Source: JAAUUJ01 sp964392245
Lineage (GTDB): Bacteria > Cyanobacteriota > Cyanobacteriia > Thermostichales > Thermostichaceae
Assembly: GCA_964392245.1 (NCBI GenBank)
Contig: CAYMOX010000003.1
Location: forward strand, 1-64,000
Length of the DNA stretch: 64,000 bases
Direction: 5' to 3'
Below, one piece after another: positions 7,768 through 16,487 of the stretch. The notes beneath the pieces were generated by a model, which worked only from the letters and a program-made list of their open reading frames with translations, had not been told where the DNA came from and did no database searches. Position numbers and translations under genes: made by a program. Numbering within the stretch: position 1 is the first letter of the stretch; the number at the start of each line of letters is the position of its first letter.

Positions 7768-8325
7768 ATGGCATATCCATGGCGCAAAATGTTTGTCTCT
7801 CTGGTTTTACTGCTCATCCTGACCCTGGGATGGGACATTGGCAGTGAACCTGCCCAGGCGCAGTGGGGGACGACCCTCCTTCCTGCTATTGATCAGCCTG
7901 CGCCCGAATTTGTCCTGGAAGACAGCCAGGGACACCCCCGCCAGCTCCAGGATTTTCGCGGTCAGTGGGTGGTGCTCTACTTTTACCCCCGTGATTTCAC
8001 CTCCGGCTGTACTCTGGAGGCCCGCCGTTTCCAGCAGCATCTCGACCAGTTTCATGCCCTGCAGGCCGAAGTGGTGGGCATCAGTGCCGACAGTGTCAGC
8101 TCCCACCGCAAGTTCTGTGAAGTGGAGGGCTTACGGTTTCCCCTGCTTGCCGATCCGGAGGGAACGGTCAGCCGTCAGTATGGCTCCTGGATGGGAGAGA
8201 TGGCTCTGCGCAACAGCTTTCTTATTGATCCTGAGGGAATTCTCCGGGAGATCTTTCCGATTGTGAGTCCTTCCCAACATTACGCCGAGGTGCTGAAGAC
8301 ATTGGCAGATCTGCATCAGGCTTAG
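7768..8325 (+). CDS. exported peroxiredoxin, Bcp/PrxQ type
   Basis: A 185-residue thiol peroxidase that reduces hydrogen peroxide and organic hydroperoxides. Residues 8-31 are a signal peptide ending AQA before QW, so it probably acts in the periplasm or thylakoid lumen. The redoxin domain follows with the active-site context YFYPRDFTSGC; the peroxidatic cysteine is Cys81. The resolving cysteine five residues later that defines most PrxQ proteins is absent. The only other cysteine in the mature protein is Cys117 (KFCEVEG). I chose ATG 7768 because it begins a clean signal peptide; the frame is open to 7621. Its last 104 bases overlap nusB on the other strand. Confidence 0.9.
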   Translation: MAYPWRKMFVSLVLLLILTLGWDIGSEPAQAQWGTTLLPAIDQPAPEFVLEDSQGHPRQLQDFRGQWVVLYFYPRDFTSGCTLEARRFQQHLDQFHALQAEVVGISADSVSSHRKFCEVEGLRFPLLADPEGTVSRQYGSWMGEMALRNSFLIDPEGILREIFPIVSPSQHYAEVLKTLADLHQA

Positions 8326-9199
8326 GAGATTCGGGCTGAACCAAGGGAGGCACTTCCCCTGGACCACCACGACCCACCAGCCGTCGCAACACACCATTGA
8401 TAAAGGCAGCAGAGTCTTCATTGCCATATTTCTTGGCCAGCTCTACCGCCTCATTAATGGCCACTCGCTCGGGTCCCCCCAGAAATTGCAGCTCTACGGT
8501 TGCCAGACGGAGCACATCCCGATCAATGCGGCTCAGTCGTCCCAACTGCCATCCCACCAGTGCAGTTTGCAATTGCTGATCCACCTCCTCCCGATAGCGG
8601 TGCAGGGTGGTCAACAACTCCAGGGCAAAGGCCTGAACTTCTTTAGAGTGAACCAGCTGCAGCCATTCCGGCATGGAAAGAGCCACTCCCATGCGGTTGA
8701 TGGCCTCCTGGGTCAGCTGGGTGGCCGATCCCAACACCTGGCGAGCGCTCTGCAGCCGTTGCTCCAGCTGAGATAATTGCTCCACGGCAGTGGCCAGGGA
8801 GTCCTGGGCCTGATGCACCAGACCCACCAATTCACTCTGACGCTGAAAGATATCCACGGTATGACTCTGCAAAGCACGTTCTGAACGACGCAGCTGGCCC
8901 TGGATCTGGCGAACCCGACTCAGGATGGTCTCACTTTCTCCAGGAGAAACATGATTGATGCCCTGGGCAGCAGGTTGGGCAGGTTCTGGCAGGATCTGCT
9001 GGCTTTCCTGCATTAACCGATCACTGCGCTGTACTTCCGCCGCAGCTGTGGTCAAATTTTCATCCACTTCCTCCGACAGGGTGCGCACCGCTGCCGTGAG
9101 CAGATCCTCCCAGGATTTTTGTCTTAGCTTTGAGGGATTGGTAGGTAACTGACTCAGACCCAACAGGGCCAGCTCACGCGCAACTCGCCGGGGTTGCAT
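8222..9199 (-). CDS. nusB: transcription antitermination factor NusB, oversized
   Basis: NusB binds boxA RNA with S10 (NusE) in antitermination complexes on rRNA operons. The start (QPRRVARELALLGLSQLP) and the C-terminal half (DRDVLRLATVELQFL, RVAINEAVELAKKYG, AFINGVLRRL) match NusB closely. The protein is 325 residues, against about 140 in most bacteria and about 210 in many cyanobacteria. The extra length is a glutamine-rich, helical, probably coiled-coil insert between about residues 50 and 160 and a polar tail of about 45 residues after the last NusB helix. That tail is encoded opposite the end of the peroxiredoxin gene. Confidence 0.9.
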   Translation of the reverse strand: MQPRRVARELALLGLSQLPTNPSKLRQKSWEDLLTAAVRTLSEEVDENLTTAAAEVQRSDRLMQESQQILPEPAQPAAQGINHVSPGESETILSRVRQIQGQLRRSERALQSHTVDIFQRQSELVGLVHQAQDSLATAVEQLSQLEQRLQSARQVLGSATQLTQEAINRMGVALSMPEWLQLVHSKEVQAFALELLTTLHRYREEVDQQLQTALVGWQLGRLSRIDRDVLRLATVELQFLGGPERVAINEAVELAKKYGNEDSAAFINGVLRRLVGRGGPGEVPPLVQPESPKPDADLPMSSAPRRNVGKDSQSERSPGEFPQDQ

Positions 9200-9470
9200 A
9201 GGGGTTCGATCAATACAGCTTTGCTATGTTAGCAGTCCGGTTCCCTTCGGCAATGATCCTGGATCGAGGATGATTCGATACCTGCATAGGGGCATTCTTT
9301 GCTTTTTTAGAAACATTTATGTTGAAAAAGAAGATTTAAACTTTCCTCAATCTTCCGGTTTTAATCCTTAACAAGTGGTGCAGATTACAGGGGAAATTCA
9401 AAAGTATCCTTGATAATACAAATAGTTCGTAAGATTGCCTGACTTCGACCCGGGCAAAGGTAGGTAACCC

Positions 9471-11906
9471 ATGGTCATGACCCCCGAAAAAGTGAATGCC
9501 TCTGCATCGATCAGTTGCTTTGGCAAGGCACGCTCAACAGTGGAGGGCACTCCCCTAGAGGCAGCGGAACTGCAAAAAATGGATGCTTTCTGGCGTGCCA
9601 GTTGCTATCTGATCCTGGGGATGCTCTACTTAGAGGACAACCCCCTGCTCCGAGAACCTCTCCAACCTGCCCATATCAAATCACGCCTCCTCGGCCACTG
9701 GGGATCAAGCCCAGGACAGGCATTTATTTGGATCCACCTCAGCCGGGTGATCAAAAAGCATGATCTGAATATGATCTACTTATCGGGTCCAGGGCATGGA
9801 GCCCCCGGGGTTCTGGCCCCGGTGTATTTGGAAGGTTCTTACTCCGAGGTCTTCCCCGATAAACAAGAAGATATCCACGGCCTGAAAAAGTTTTTTAAAC
9901 AGTTCTCCTTCCCTGGTGGAATTGGCAGCCACTGCACCCCAGAAACCCCCGGTTCCATTCATGAGGGGGGCGAGTTAGGGTATTCCATCTCCCATGCGTT
10001 TGGCTCCGTCTTCGATAATCCCGATCTGATCTCGGTTGCCGTGGTGGGGGACGGGGAGGCCGAAACGGGTCCTCTAGCCACCTCCTGGCATTCCAATAAG
10101 TTCCTCAACCCCAAAACTGATGGGGCGGTTCTGCCGATCCTGCACCTGAATGGTTACAAGATTAATAACCCCAGCATCCTGGCGCGCATCAGCCACAGTG
10201 ATCTGGAAAATCTGTTTCTGGGCTATGGCTACCAGCCTTACTTTGTGGAGGGCTCCGATCCTGAGAGCATGCACCAGGCGATGGCCGCGACCCTGGATCG
10301 CTGCGTTCAGGAGATCCGTGAGATTCAGCACCAGGCTCGATCGGGTCAGAACTTAAGTCTGCCTCGCTGGCCCATGATTATTCTGCGGTCTCCCAAGGGC
10401 TGGACCTCTCCAGCGGAAGTGGATGGGCATAAGCTGGAGGGCTTCTGGCGCTCCCACCAGGTCCCCATGGCTGATGTGGCTTCCAACCCGAATCACCTCA
10501 AGCTGCTGGAAACCTGGATGCGCAGCTACAAACCCGAGGAACTTTTTGATCAAGAAGGACGCCTGCTTGCGGAGCTACGGGAGTTAGCCCCTCAGGGTAA
10601 CCGCCGGATGGGCTCCAATCCTCATGCCAATGGGGGGTTGCTCTGCCGCGATCTCTTCATGCCCGATTTTCGTGAGTATGGGATTGCCGTGGAGAAACCT
10701 GGCGTGACCCAGGCGGAAAACACACGCCCACTCGGGGTTTTTCTCCGGGATGTGATGCAGAAAAATATGACCAATTTCCGCGTCTTCAGTCCGGATGAAA
10801 ACACATCGAACCGCCTCACCGCGCTGTACGAAGTCACCCCCAAAGCCTGGATGGCCGAAAGTCTGCCAGAGGATAGCGACGGCGGCCTGCTAGCTCCGGA
10901 TGGCCGGGTAATGGAAATGCTGAGTGAGCATACCCTGGAGGGCTGGATCGAGGGCTATCTGCTCACCGGACGGCATGCTTTCTTCTCCACCTATGAGGCC
11001 TTTGTGCATGTGATCGACTCGATGGTGAATCAACATGCCAAATGGATTGAGAAATGTCATGAACTGAGCTGGCGGGCCAGGATTCCCTCCCATAACATTC
11101 TGATCACCTCCACCGTTTGGCGTCAGGATCATAACGGCTTTACCCACCAGGATCCTGGATTTCTGGATGTCGTGGCTAACAAGAGCTCAGAGGTGATCCG
11201 GATTTACCTGCCCCCGGATGTGAATACCCTGCTGTCGGTGGCGGACCACTGTCTGCGCAGCAAGAATTACATCAATGTGATCGTGGCCGACAAGCAAGAG
11301 CACCTGCAGTTCATGGATATGGATGCCGCCGTCAAGCACTGCACCAAAGGGATCGGGATCTGGGACTGGGCTAGCAATGATCAGGGAGAGGAACCGGATG
11401 TGGTCCTGGCCTCTGCCGGAGACATTCCCACGCAGGAAGCCCTGGCGGCGACCGTGTTGCTGCGGGAAGCCTTCCCGGAACTGAAGATCCGATTTATCAA
11501 TGTGGTGGATCTATTCAAACTGCAACCGGATACGGAGCACCCCCACGGATTGAGTGATCGAGACTTTGACAGCATGTTCACCCTGGACAAGCCGATCATC
11601 TTCAACTTCCATGGCTATCCCTGGTTGATCCACCGCTTTGCCTACCGCCGTACCAATCATAAGAATATGCACGTGCGGGGCTACAAGGAAAAAGGCAACA
11701 TCAATACCCCCCTGGATCTGGCAATCATCAACAATATTGATCGCTTCAGTATTGCCATCGACGTGATTGACCGGGTTCCCAAGCTGAAAGTGGCCGGGGC
11801 CCATGCCAAAGAGGCCTTCCTGAATGAACAGATTGACTGCCGTCACTACGCGTATGAACACGGCACGGATCGGCCTGACATTCTCGACTGGACCTGGCCG
11901 TACTAG
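9471..11906 (+). CDS. xfp: xylulose-5-phosphate/fructose-6-phosphate phosphoketolase
   Basis: A thiamine-diphosphate enzyme that splits xylulose 5-phosphate or fructose 6-phosphate with phosphate into acetyl phosphate plus a sugar phosphate, giving cyanobacteria a carbon-saving route to acetyl-CoA. The 811-residue length is typical. Visible motifs are the N-terminal LSGPGHGAPG, the ThDP-binding GDGEAETGP followed by SWHSNKFLNP, and the QDHNGFTHQDPGF pyrimidine-domain signature. Start ATG at 9471, with a second in-frame ATG at 9477; AAAGGTAGG lies upstream. A 271-base leader precedes it, suggesting its own promoter, and a strong terminator follows. No acetate kinase neighbour is seen. Confidence 0.97.
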   Translation: MVMTPEKVNASASISCFGKARSTVEGTPLEAAELQKMDAFWRASCYLILGMLYLEDNPLLREPLQPAHIKSRLLGHWGSSPGQAFIWIHLSRVIKKHDLNMIYLSGPGHGAPGVLAPVYLEGSYSEVFPDKQEDIHGLKKFFKQFSFPGGIGSHCTPETPGSIHEGGELGYSISHAFGSVFDNPDLISVAVVGDGEAETGPLATSWHSNKFLNPKTDGAVLPILHLNGYKINNPSILARISHSDLENLFLGYGYQPYFVEGSDPESMHQAMAATLDRCVQEIREIQHQARSGQNLSLPRWPMIILRSPKGWTSPAEVDGHKLEGFWRSHQVPMADVASNPNHLKLLETWMRSYKPEELFDQEGRLLAELRELAPQGNRRMGSNPHANGGLLCRDLFMPDFREYGIAVEKPGVTQAENTRPLGVFLRDVMQKNMTNFRVFSPDENTSNRLTALYEVTPKAWMAESLPEDSDGGLLAPDGRVMEMLSEHTLEGWIEGYLLTGRHAFFSTYEAFVHVIDSMVNQHAKWIEKCHELSWRARIPSHNILITSTVWRQDHNGFTHQDPGFLDVVANKSSEVIRIYLPPDVNTLLSVADHCLRSKNYINVIVADKQEHLQFMDMDAAVKHCTKGIGIWDWASNDQGEEPDVVLASAGDIPTQEALAATVLLREAFPELKIRFINVVDLFKLQPDTEHPHGLSDRDFDSMFTLDKPIIFNFHGYPWLIHRFAYRRTNHKNMHVRGYKEKGNINTPLDLAIINNIDRFSIAIDVIDRVPKLKVAGAHAKEAFLNEQIDCRHYAYEHGTDRPDILDWTWPY

Positions 11907-11982
11907 ATCGATCCCTAGATCTGATTCAGATTAGGTCGGCTTCAGGGATCAGGCTGAAGAGGTCCGATCCTTGCACTCCCTG

Positions 11983-12011
11983 AAGGGGCCCCCACTCAAG
12001 GGGCCTTTTTT
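11983..12011 (+). terminator. Rho-independent terminator after xfp
   Basis: AAGGGGCCCC (11983-11992) pairs with GGGGCC plus the first Ts (from 12000) to give a stem of about 10 bp with two G-U pairs and a 7-base loop, then six Ts. It overlaps the last codons of the converging MFS transporter gene, so that coding sequence doubles as the terminator. Confidence 0.85.
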
Positions 12012-13279
12012 GCTGGAAGAAACTGTTTCTGGTTCAATAACAAGATCGCAACCCCCATGCCGATCACTGCCAGAAACGCCATGGGATAGAAAGCATAGAG
12101 ATAGGAACCCATGACATCCCGGATCCGTCCTGCGGTCAGGGTTCCCAGAACTGCACCCACCCCGTAGGCAGTGAAAACCAGACCATAGTTGCGGGCATAG
12201 TTCTCAGGATTAAATAAAGCTAAGGTTGCGGTGGGTGCCAGAGCCAGCCATCCCCCTAGACAAAACCAAAAGAGGCAGAAGGCAACTAAATAGGGGAGCA
12301 CCCGTCCCGACTGATTATTCAGCATCAGGAATGTGGCCAGGAGAATTAACAGATACGAAGCAACAGCCACATTGCGGGGTTGAAATCGATCTGTGAGCCA
12401 ACCAAATAAGGGACGGCTTAAGCCGTTACAGAGGGCAAATAGAGACACACTGCTGGCCGCAAGCCCTGGATCCAGTTGGATCATTTCCTCTGCCACCGGA
12501 CTGGAGATGCCAATTGCAGAGAGGCCAATCAACGTTCCGATCATGTAACAGATCCAGAGACCGTAAAAGGATCGGGTTCGCAGGAGGCCGGATCGGGATC
12601 GGGATTCCAGCTCAAGTGTTGAGGGTTGAGCTACCCACCCCTGGGGAAGCCATCCCTGAGGGGGGATAGTCATCACAGCAGAGAGGGCCAGAATCACGGC
12701 GGCAAAAACAATACCCAGAATCAACAGGGTCTGTTGTACCCCATAAGCATCCATTAGGGTTTTGGCCAGGGGAGCGGTGACCACCGGAGACAACCCAAAC
12801 CCCACGATGGTCAAACCCACCGCTAAGCCTTTGCGATCCGGAAACCAGCGGGCAGCAACCACCATCGGCACTCCATAAGCCATCCCCACACCTGTACCTA
12901 CGATGACGCCATAGCTAAGGATCAAGGTGGTAATCGTCTGGGAAAAACTGGCGAGACTATAGCCGATCCCCACAATCACTCCAGCCATGAGAACGATGCG
13001 GCGAATCCCGATCCGCTCCAGATAGAAGCCCGTGATCGGCATCAGGGCTGAATAGAAAAGTAAAACCACGGTGTAAGGGAGGAGGCTTTCAGTAGCGCTG
13101 ATCTCTAACAATGTCTCTAACGGTTTGCGAAAAATACTCCAGGAATAGACAGTGCCCAAACAGAGGAGCAGGAGCATGCCCAGGGGGATCAGAAACCAGC
13201 GCCCTTGTTCAGCAGGTAAACCAAATAATCGCAACGGCTGCCCTTCAGCTTCCACACGCATATTTACGCCCCAATTCAC
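11996..13279 (-). CDS. MFS transporter, oxalate/formate antiporter (OFA) type
   Basis: A 427-residue inner-membrane carrier with 12 predicted hydrophobic helices in two halves. The first helix carries GTVYSWSIFRKPLE, a hallmark of the OxlT/YhjX-like OFA branch of the major facilitator superfamily, and GVGMAYGVPMVVAARWFPDRKGLA is the loop 2-3 type family region that precedes VGLTIVGFGLSP. Substrates are probably small organic anions, but the sequence does not say which. Translation may start at 13279 or at the ATG 18 bases inside (MRVEAEG). It converges on phosphoketolase, and a metabolic link through acetate-type acids is possible but unsupported. Confidence 0.85.
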   Translation of the reverse strand: MNWGVNMRVEAEGQPLRLFGLPAEQGRWFLIPLGMLLLLCLGTVYSWSIFRKPLETLLEISATESLLPYTVVLLFYSALMPITGFYLERIGIRRIVLMAGVIVGIGYSLASFSQTITTLILSYGVIVGTGVGMAYGVPMVVAARWFPDRKGLAVGLTIVGFGLSPVVTAPLAKTLMDAYGVQQTLLILGIVFAAVILALSAVMTIPPQGWLPQGWVAQPSTLELESRSRSGLLRTRSFYGLWICYMIGTLIGLSAIGISSPVAEEMIQLDPGLAASSVSLFALCNGLSRPLFGWLTDRFQPRNVAVASYLLILLATFLMLNNQSGRVLPYLVAFCLFWFCLGGWLALAPTATLALFNPENYARNYGLVFTAYGVGAVLGTLTAGRIRDVMGSYLYAFYPMAFLAVIGMGVAILLLNQKQFLPAKKAP

Positions 13280-13344
13280 CTCTTGCTTGCTAGATCAATT
13301 GTGCTGAGAGCCAATTTTGGCCCCGGCAAGATCCAGGAATTTCT

Positions 13345-14085
13345 TCACCTTTTTGAGAAGATCGGGGAGTTTACAGGCTTGCGGAAGACCAACAGATGCT
13401 GATGGGGCACCACCTCAAGAGCTGCCTGCCACTCCAGTCCCACCCCAGCCATTTCCCTTTTCACCTGGGCCTGACTCATCTTGTGGAGGGGCTTGATCGG
13501 AATCAGGGGATTTTCTTTTTTGTACTCCACCAAGACCACTCGTCCTCCTGGCTTCAGTCCCTTCAGGATCCCCTGCATCATTTCGTAGGGATAGGCCAAT
13601 TCATGGTAGGTGTCCACCATCAGCACCAGATCCACCTGACCTGCAGGTAAATGGGGATCCTGATCCTCTCCCAGAATCGGAGTGATGTTGCCGATGCCTT
13701 CCTCCCGCAGTCGAGATTGCAGGATCTGCTGCATCTGGGGTTGAATATCCACTGCCAGCACCTGGCCCTCTGGCACCTGCTTGCTGATCCGGGTACTGAA
13801 ATAGCCGGTTCCAGAGCCAATATCCGCCACCACATCGGTCCGCTGAAGATTTAGAGCCGCGATCACAGCATCGGGCTTTTCTTCCTGTTGCCGCTGAGGC
13901 CGCTCCAGCCAGTAGGCCCCCTCATGCCCCATGACTTGAGCAATGGGACGATCCATGTACACCTTGCCAATACTGCCTGGTTGGGGAAGCCAGGGGGAGT
14001 GGTACAGGTTCTCTACCCCCGCCTGTGCAGGCAGCATCACGGTCAAAAAGAGTAAACACATCCCCAATAGCAGCCTACGAACCAT
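13345..14085 (-). CDS. exported SAM-dependent methyltransferase-like protein
   Basis: A 246-residue protein starting with a clear signal peptide (hydrophobic residues 5-20, AQA at 20-22). It then holds a class I methyltransferase fold: motif I VADIGSGTGYFS at 86-97, acidic loop VDIQ, DLVLMVDTYHEL and LKPGGRVVLVEY. Homologues with the same secretion signal exist in cyanobacteria and proteobacteria. How a SAM-dependent enzyme would obtain SAM outside the cytoplasm is unclear; the signal may be an uncleaved anchor. The substrate is unknown. It is divergent from a 48-residue membrane protein gene. Confidence 0.85.
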   Translation of the reverse strand: MVRRLLLGMCLLFLTVMLPAQAGVENLYHSPWLPQPGSIGKVYMDRPIAQVMGHEGAYWLERPQRQQEEKPDAVIAALNLQRTDVVADIGSGTGYFSTRISKQVPEGQVLAVDIQPQMQQILQSRLREEGIGNITPILGEDQDPHLPAGQVDLVLMVDTYHELAYPYEMMQGILKGLKPGGRVVLVEYKKENPLIPIKPLHKMSQAQVKREMAGVGLEWQAALEVVPHQHLLVFRKPVNSPIFSKR

Positions 14086-14159
14086 TCAGCCCCCTTGCTT
14101 TCGCTTAACAATTCCTCCAGCCCTGTCTAGGATAAGAGAAGTTTGCCGGAGCCTTGCCA

Positions 14160-14306
14160 ATGGATCGTCCTCAATGGGTTGCAGTTGCCACCGGGATCTT
14201 CGCTGTCCTTCTGGGCTTGGGATATCTCCTGCTGGTCCAGATCCTGGATTATCGGGCTGCTTTTCAACCCCCGCCACCGGAAGCTTTGGGTCTGCTGATC
14301 TTTTAG
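14160..14306 (+). CDS. small single-helix membrane protein, cyanobacterial type
   Basis: A 48-codon gene starting ATG GAT CGT CCT. After MDRPQW come about 22 hydrophobic residues (VAVATGIFAVLLGLGYLLLV), then a polar turn QILDYR and a proline-rich stretch. Small cyanobacterial proteins of this pattern, with a charged-Pro-x-Trp start and a helix ending near Q-x-LD-x-R, are familiar to me as conserved hypotheticals. It sits in the gap between the methyltransferase and the glycosidase on the glycosidase strand, 47 bases upstream. The function is unknown. Confidence 0.6.
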   Translation: MDRPQWVAVATGIFAVLLGLGYLLLVQILDYRAAFQPPPPEALGLLIF

Positions 14307-14353
14307 AAAGTCCCAAAGAGATCCATGAGCTCAGAAATTCGTAGGGGTGGGGG

Positions 14354-15967
14354 ATGAAACCACACATTCAGCAGATGCTCAACCGCATGACCCTGGCAGA
14401 GAAAGTCGGACAACTGTTGCTGGTTTACTTCACAGGTCCCAATCTTTCCCCCGATTTGCAGGAGATGATCGACTCCTATCACATTGGCGGCGTCATCCTG
14501 TACCCGATCAGCGGCAATCTGATCTCTGTGCCCCAGGTGAGGGAGTTAACCCAGCATATCCAGTCCATTGCCAAGATCCCCTTGTGGATCGCCATAGATC
14601 AGGAAGGGGGAGCGGTGGATCGCTTGCCGCCGGAGGCTACCCACTTTCCCAGTGCCATGGCCGTTGCAGCCACGGGCAATCTGAACTGGGCCGAGCAGAT
14701 GGCCACGATCACAGCCCTAGAATTACGGGCTCTGGGCATCAACCTCAACTTTGCCCCAGTAGTGGATGTGAATAGCAATCCCGCCAATCCCATTATCGGA
14801 ATTCGGGCCTATGGTTCTGATCCGCAGGAGGTGAGCCGATGGGGAGAGGTGGTCTTCAAAACCTATGAGCAGGCCGGGATCCTGACAACCCTAAAGCACT
14901 TTCCTGGCCATGGGGATACCGGGGTGGACTCCCACCTGGGCTTACCTCGGGTAGAGCGCTCTCTGCCAACCCTAGAAGCCGTGGATCTGCTTCCCTTTCA
15001 GCAGTTAACTCAGGGGGGAGCCCCCGCGATCATGACCGCCCATGTGCTGGTCCCTGCTCTCGATCCGGATCGTCCCGCCACCCTTTCATCGCGGATTCTG
15101 CTGGATGTGCTGAGGCAAAAATGGGGGTTTCAGGGGTTGATTGTGACGGATTCCCTGACGATGGGAGCCCTGGATCAAACCTGGAATAGTGCCGAGGCCG
15201 CCCTGCTTGCCTTTGAGGCCGGAGCTGATGTGCTTCTCTTTGGAGCCGATGCCGGACATGCTGCCAGTGAACCGCAACTGGCCTATGACCTGCTGCTCAA
15301 GGCTGTCCAGGAGGGGCGGATCACTCGAGAGCGTCTGGATGCCTCAGTAGGCAGGATCTTGTATCAAAAGACACGATTGGGCCTCGGGCAGTCAGAACCT
15401 TTACCCCCAACGACGCAGATCGGAAAGCAATCCCATCAAGAGGTTGCTCAACAGATCGCCCAGGCCTGCATCACCCTGGTCAAAGATGAGCAACAATTCC
15501 TGCCCGTGCCTACCTCGGAAAAGATCCTGGTCATCTGGCCGCAATCCCGAGGAGATCTGGGCGGTGCTTGCAGGATGGTTTTCTCTGCAGTTACATGCCA
15601 GCCTCTCTCGTTTGACCCTGACCAGGAGACCATCAATCAGATCCAGAACCAGGCATCTCAGGCCTTCCTCATCCTGCTGGGCACTTATGAGACTTACCGT
15701 TATCCAGCTCAGATTCAGCTGATCCAGTTTCTGCTTCACTACAAACTTGTGGTTCTGGCCATGGGATCGCCGTATGATCTGTTGCTTTGTCCCCAGATCC
15801 CCTGCTATCTGGCCACCTACGGAGATGGTGCCGCCTCCCTCAAAGCTGCGGTTGAGATCCTGGCCGGAAAGTGCTCACCTCAGGGTCGTCTGCCGATTGC
15901 TCTGGGGACAGATTTTCCAGTCGGTCATGGCATAAGCCCAGACGCAAACCCTCAGGGATCGATGTGA
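14354..15967 (+). CDS. glycoside hydrolase family 3, beta-N-acetylhexosaminidase type
   Basis: A 537-residue NagZ-like enzyme expected to release N-acetylglucosamine from muropeptides during wall recycling. Motifs are QEGGAVDRLP at 83-92, KHFPGHGDTGVDSH at 181-194 (the His/Asp general acid-base loop that marks NagZ-type GH3 enzymes) and IVTDSLTMGAL, where Asp266 is the predicted nucleophile. After the TIM barrel (to about residue 350) an additional C-terminal domain of about 180 residues is present, longer than E. coli NagZ and usual in Gram-positive and cyanobacterial forms. No signal peptide is seen. The ATG at 14354 follows a GGGGTGGGGG purine tract. Confidence 0.93.
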   Translation: MKPHIQQMLNRMTLAEKVGQLLLVYFTGPNLSPDLQEMIDSYHIGGVILYPISGNLISVPQVRELTQHIQSIAKIPLWIAIDQEGGAVDRLPPEATHFPSAMAVAATGNLNWAEQMATITALELRALGINLNFAPVVDVNSNPANPIIGIRAYGSDPQEVSRWGEVVFKTYEQAGILTTLKHFPGHGDTGVDSHLGLPRVERSLPTLEAVDLLPFQQLTQGGAPAIMTAHVLVPALDPDRPATLSSRILLDVLRQKWGFQGLIVTDSLTMGALDQTWNSAEAALLAFEAGADVLLFGADAGHAASEPQLAYDLLLKAVQEGRITRERLDASVGRILYQKTRLGLGQSEPLPPTTQIGKQSHQEVAQQIAQACITLVKDEQQFLPVPTSEKILVIWPQSRGDLGGACRMVFSAVTCQPLSFDPDQETINQIQNQASQAFLILLGTYETYRYPAQIQLIQFLLHYKLVVLAMGSPYDLLLCPQIPCYLATYGDGAASLKAAVEILAGKCSPQGRLPIALGTDFPVGHGISPDANPQGSM

Positions 15968-16079
15968 ATATCCTGACTGGGCTGCTAATTTCCTTCACAA
16001 GGCTAGACTCTGTTTCCCTGAACCAGCCATCATGGGAGTTGGCCCTTACAGGCTTGGCTAACGTTGCTGAGGAAAGACG

Positions 16080-16466
16080 ATGGAGAGTGTTCGTCCGATC
16101 AAAAGTGCTGCAGATCTACTGCAGCGTTACGCAGCCGGAGAACGCAGCTTTCGGGAGGCCAATCTGGAGCGGGCGGATCTACAGAAGGCTGATTTAAAAG
16201 GGGTAGATCTCAGCTATGCCGATCTGGGCTTTGCCGATTTTTGCGGGGCTAACCTGCGAGGGGCTGACCTCAGCTATGCCGATCTGGGCTCTGCCATCCT
16301 GAGGCAGGCGGATTTACGGGGTGCCGATCTTCTGGGCTCGGACTTACGCCAGGCAGATCTGACGGAAGTGAAATTAGAAGCAGCTTCCTATGATGACTTT
16401 ACCCGCTTTGATGAGGGATTTGATCCCTTTGAAGCAGGGATGAAATATGCCCAGACCCCGACATGA
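16080..16466 (+). CDS. pentapeptide-repeat protein
   Basis: A 128-residue protein with about 14 consecutive A(D/N)Lxx repeats from residue 26 to about 98, which fold into a right-handed quadrilateral beta-helix. The N-terminal 25 residues (IKSAADLLQRYAAGERSF) match the small helix that caps many cyanobacterial pentapeptide proteins. Two copies of LSYADLG are encoded by nearly identical 20-base runs, showing recent repeat duplication. The cellular role is unknown; gyrase protection is known for some relatives but nothing here indicates it. GAGGAAAG lies before the ATG. Confidence 0.93.
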   Translation: MESVRPIKSAADLLQRYAAGERSFREANLERADLQKADLKGVDLSYADLGFADFCGANLRGADLSYADLGSAILRQADLRGADLLGSDLRQADLTEVKLEAASYDDFTRFDEGFDPFEAGMKYAQTPT

Positions 16467-16487
16467 GTATCCAGGGGTCCCGCTTAC

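Noticed and set aside
16205..16290. direct repeat of about 20 bases
   Set aside because: It encodes two pentapeptide blocks (LSYADLG) and follows from the protein repeat.
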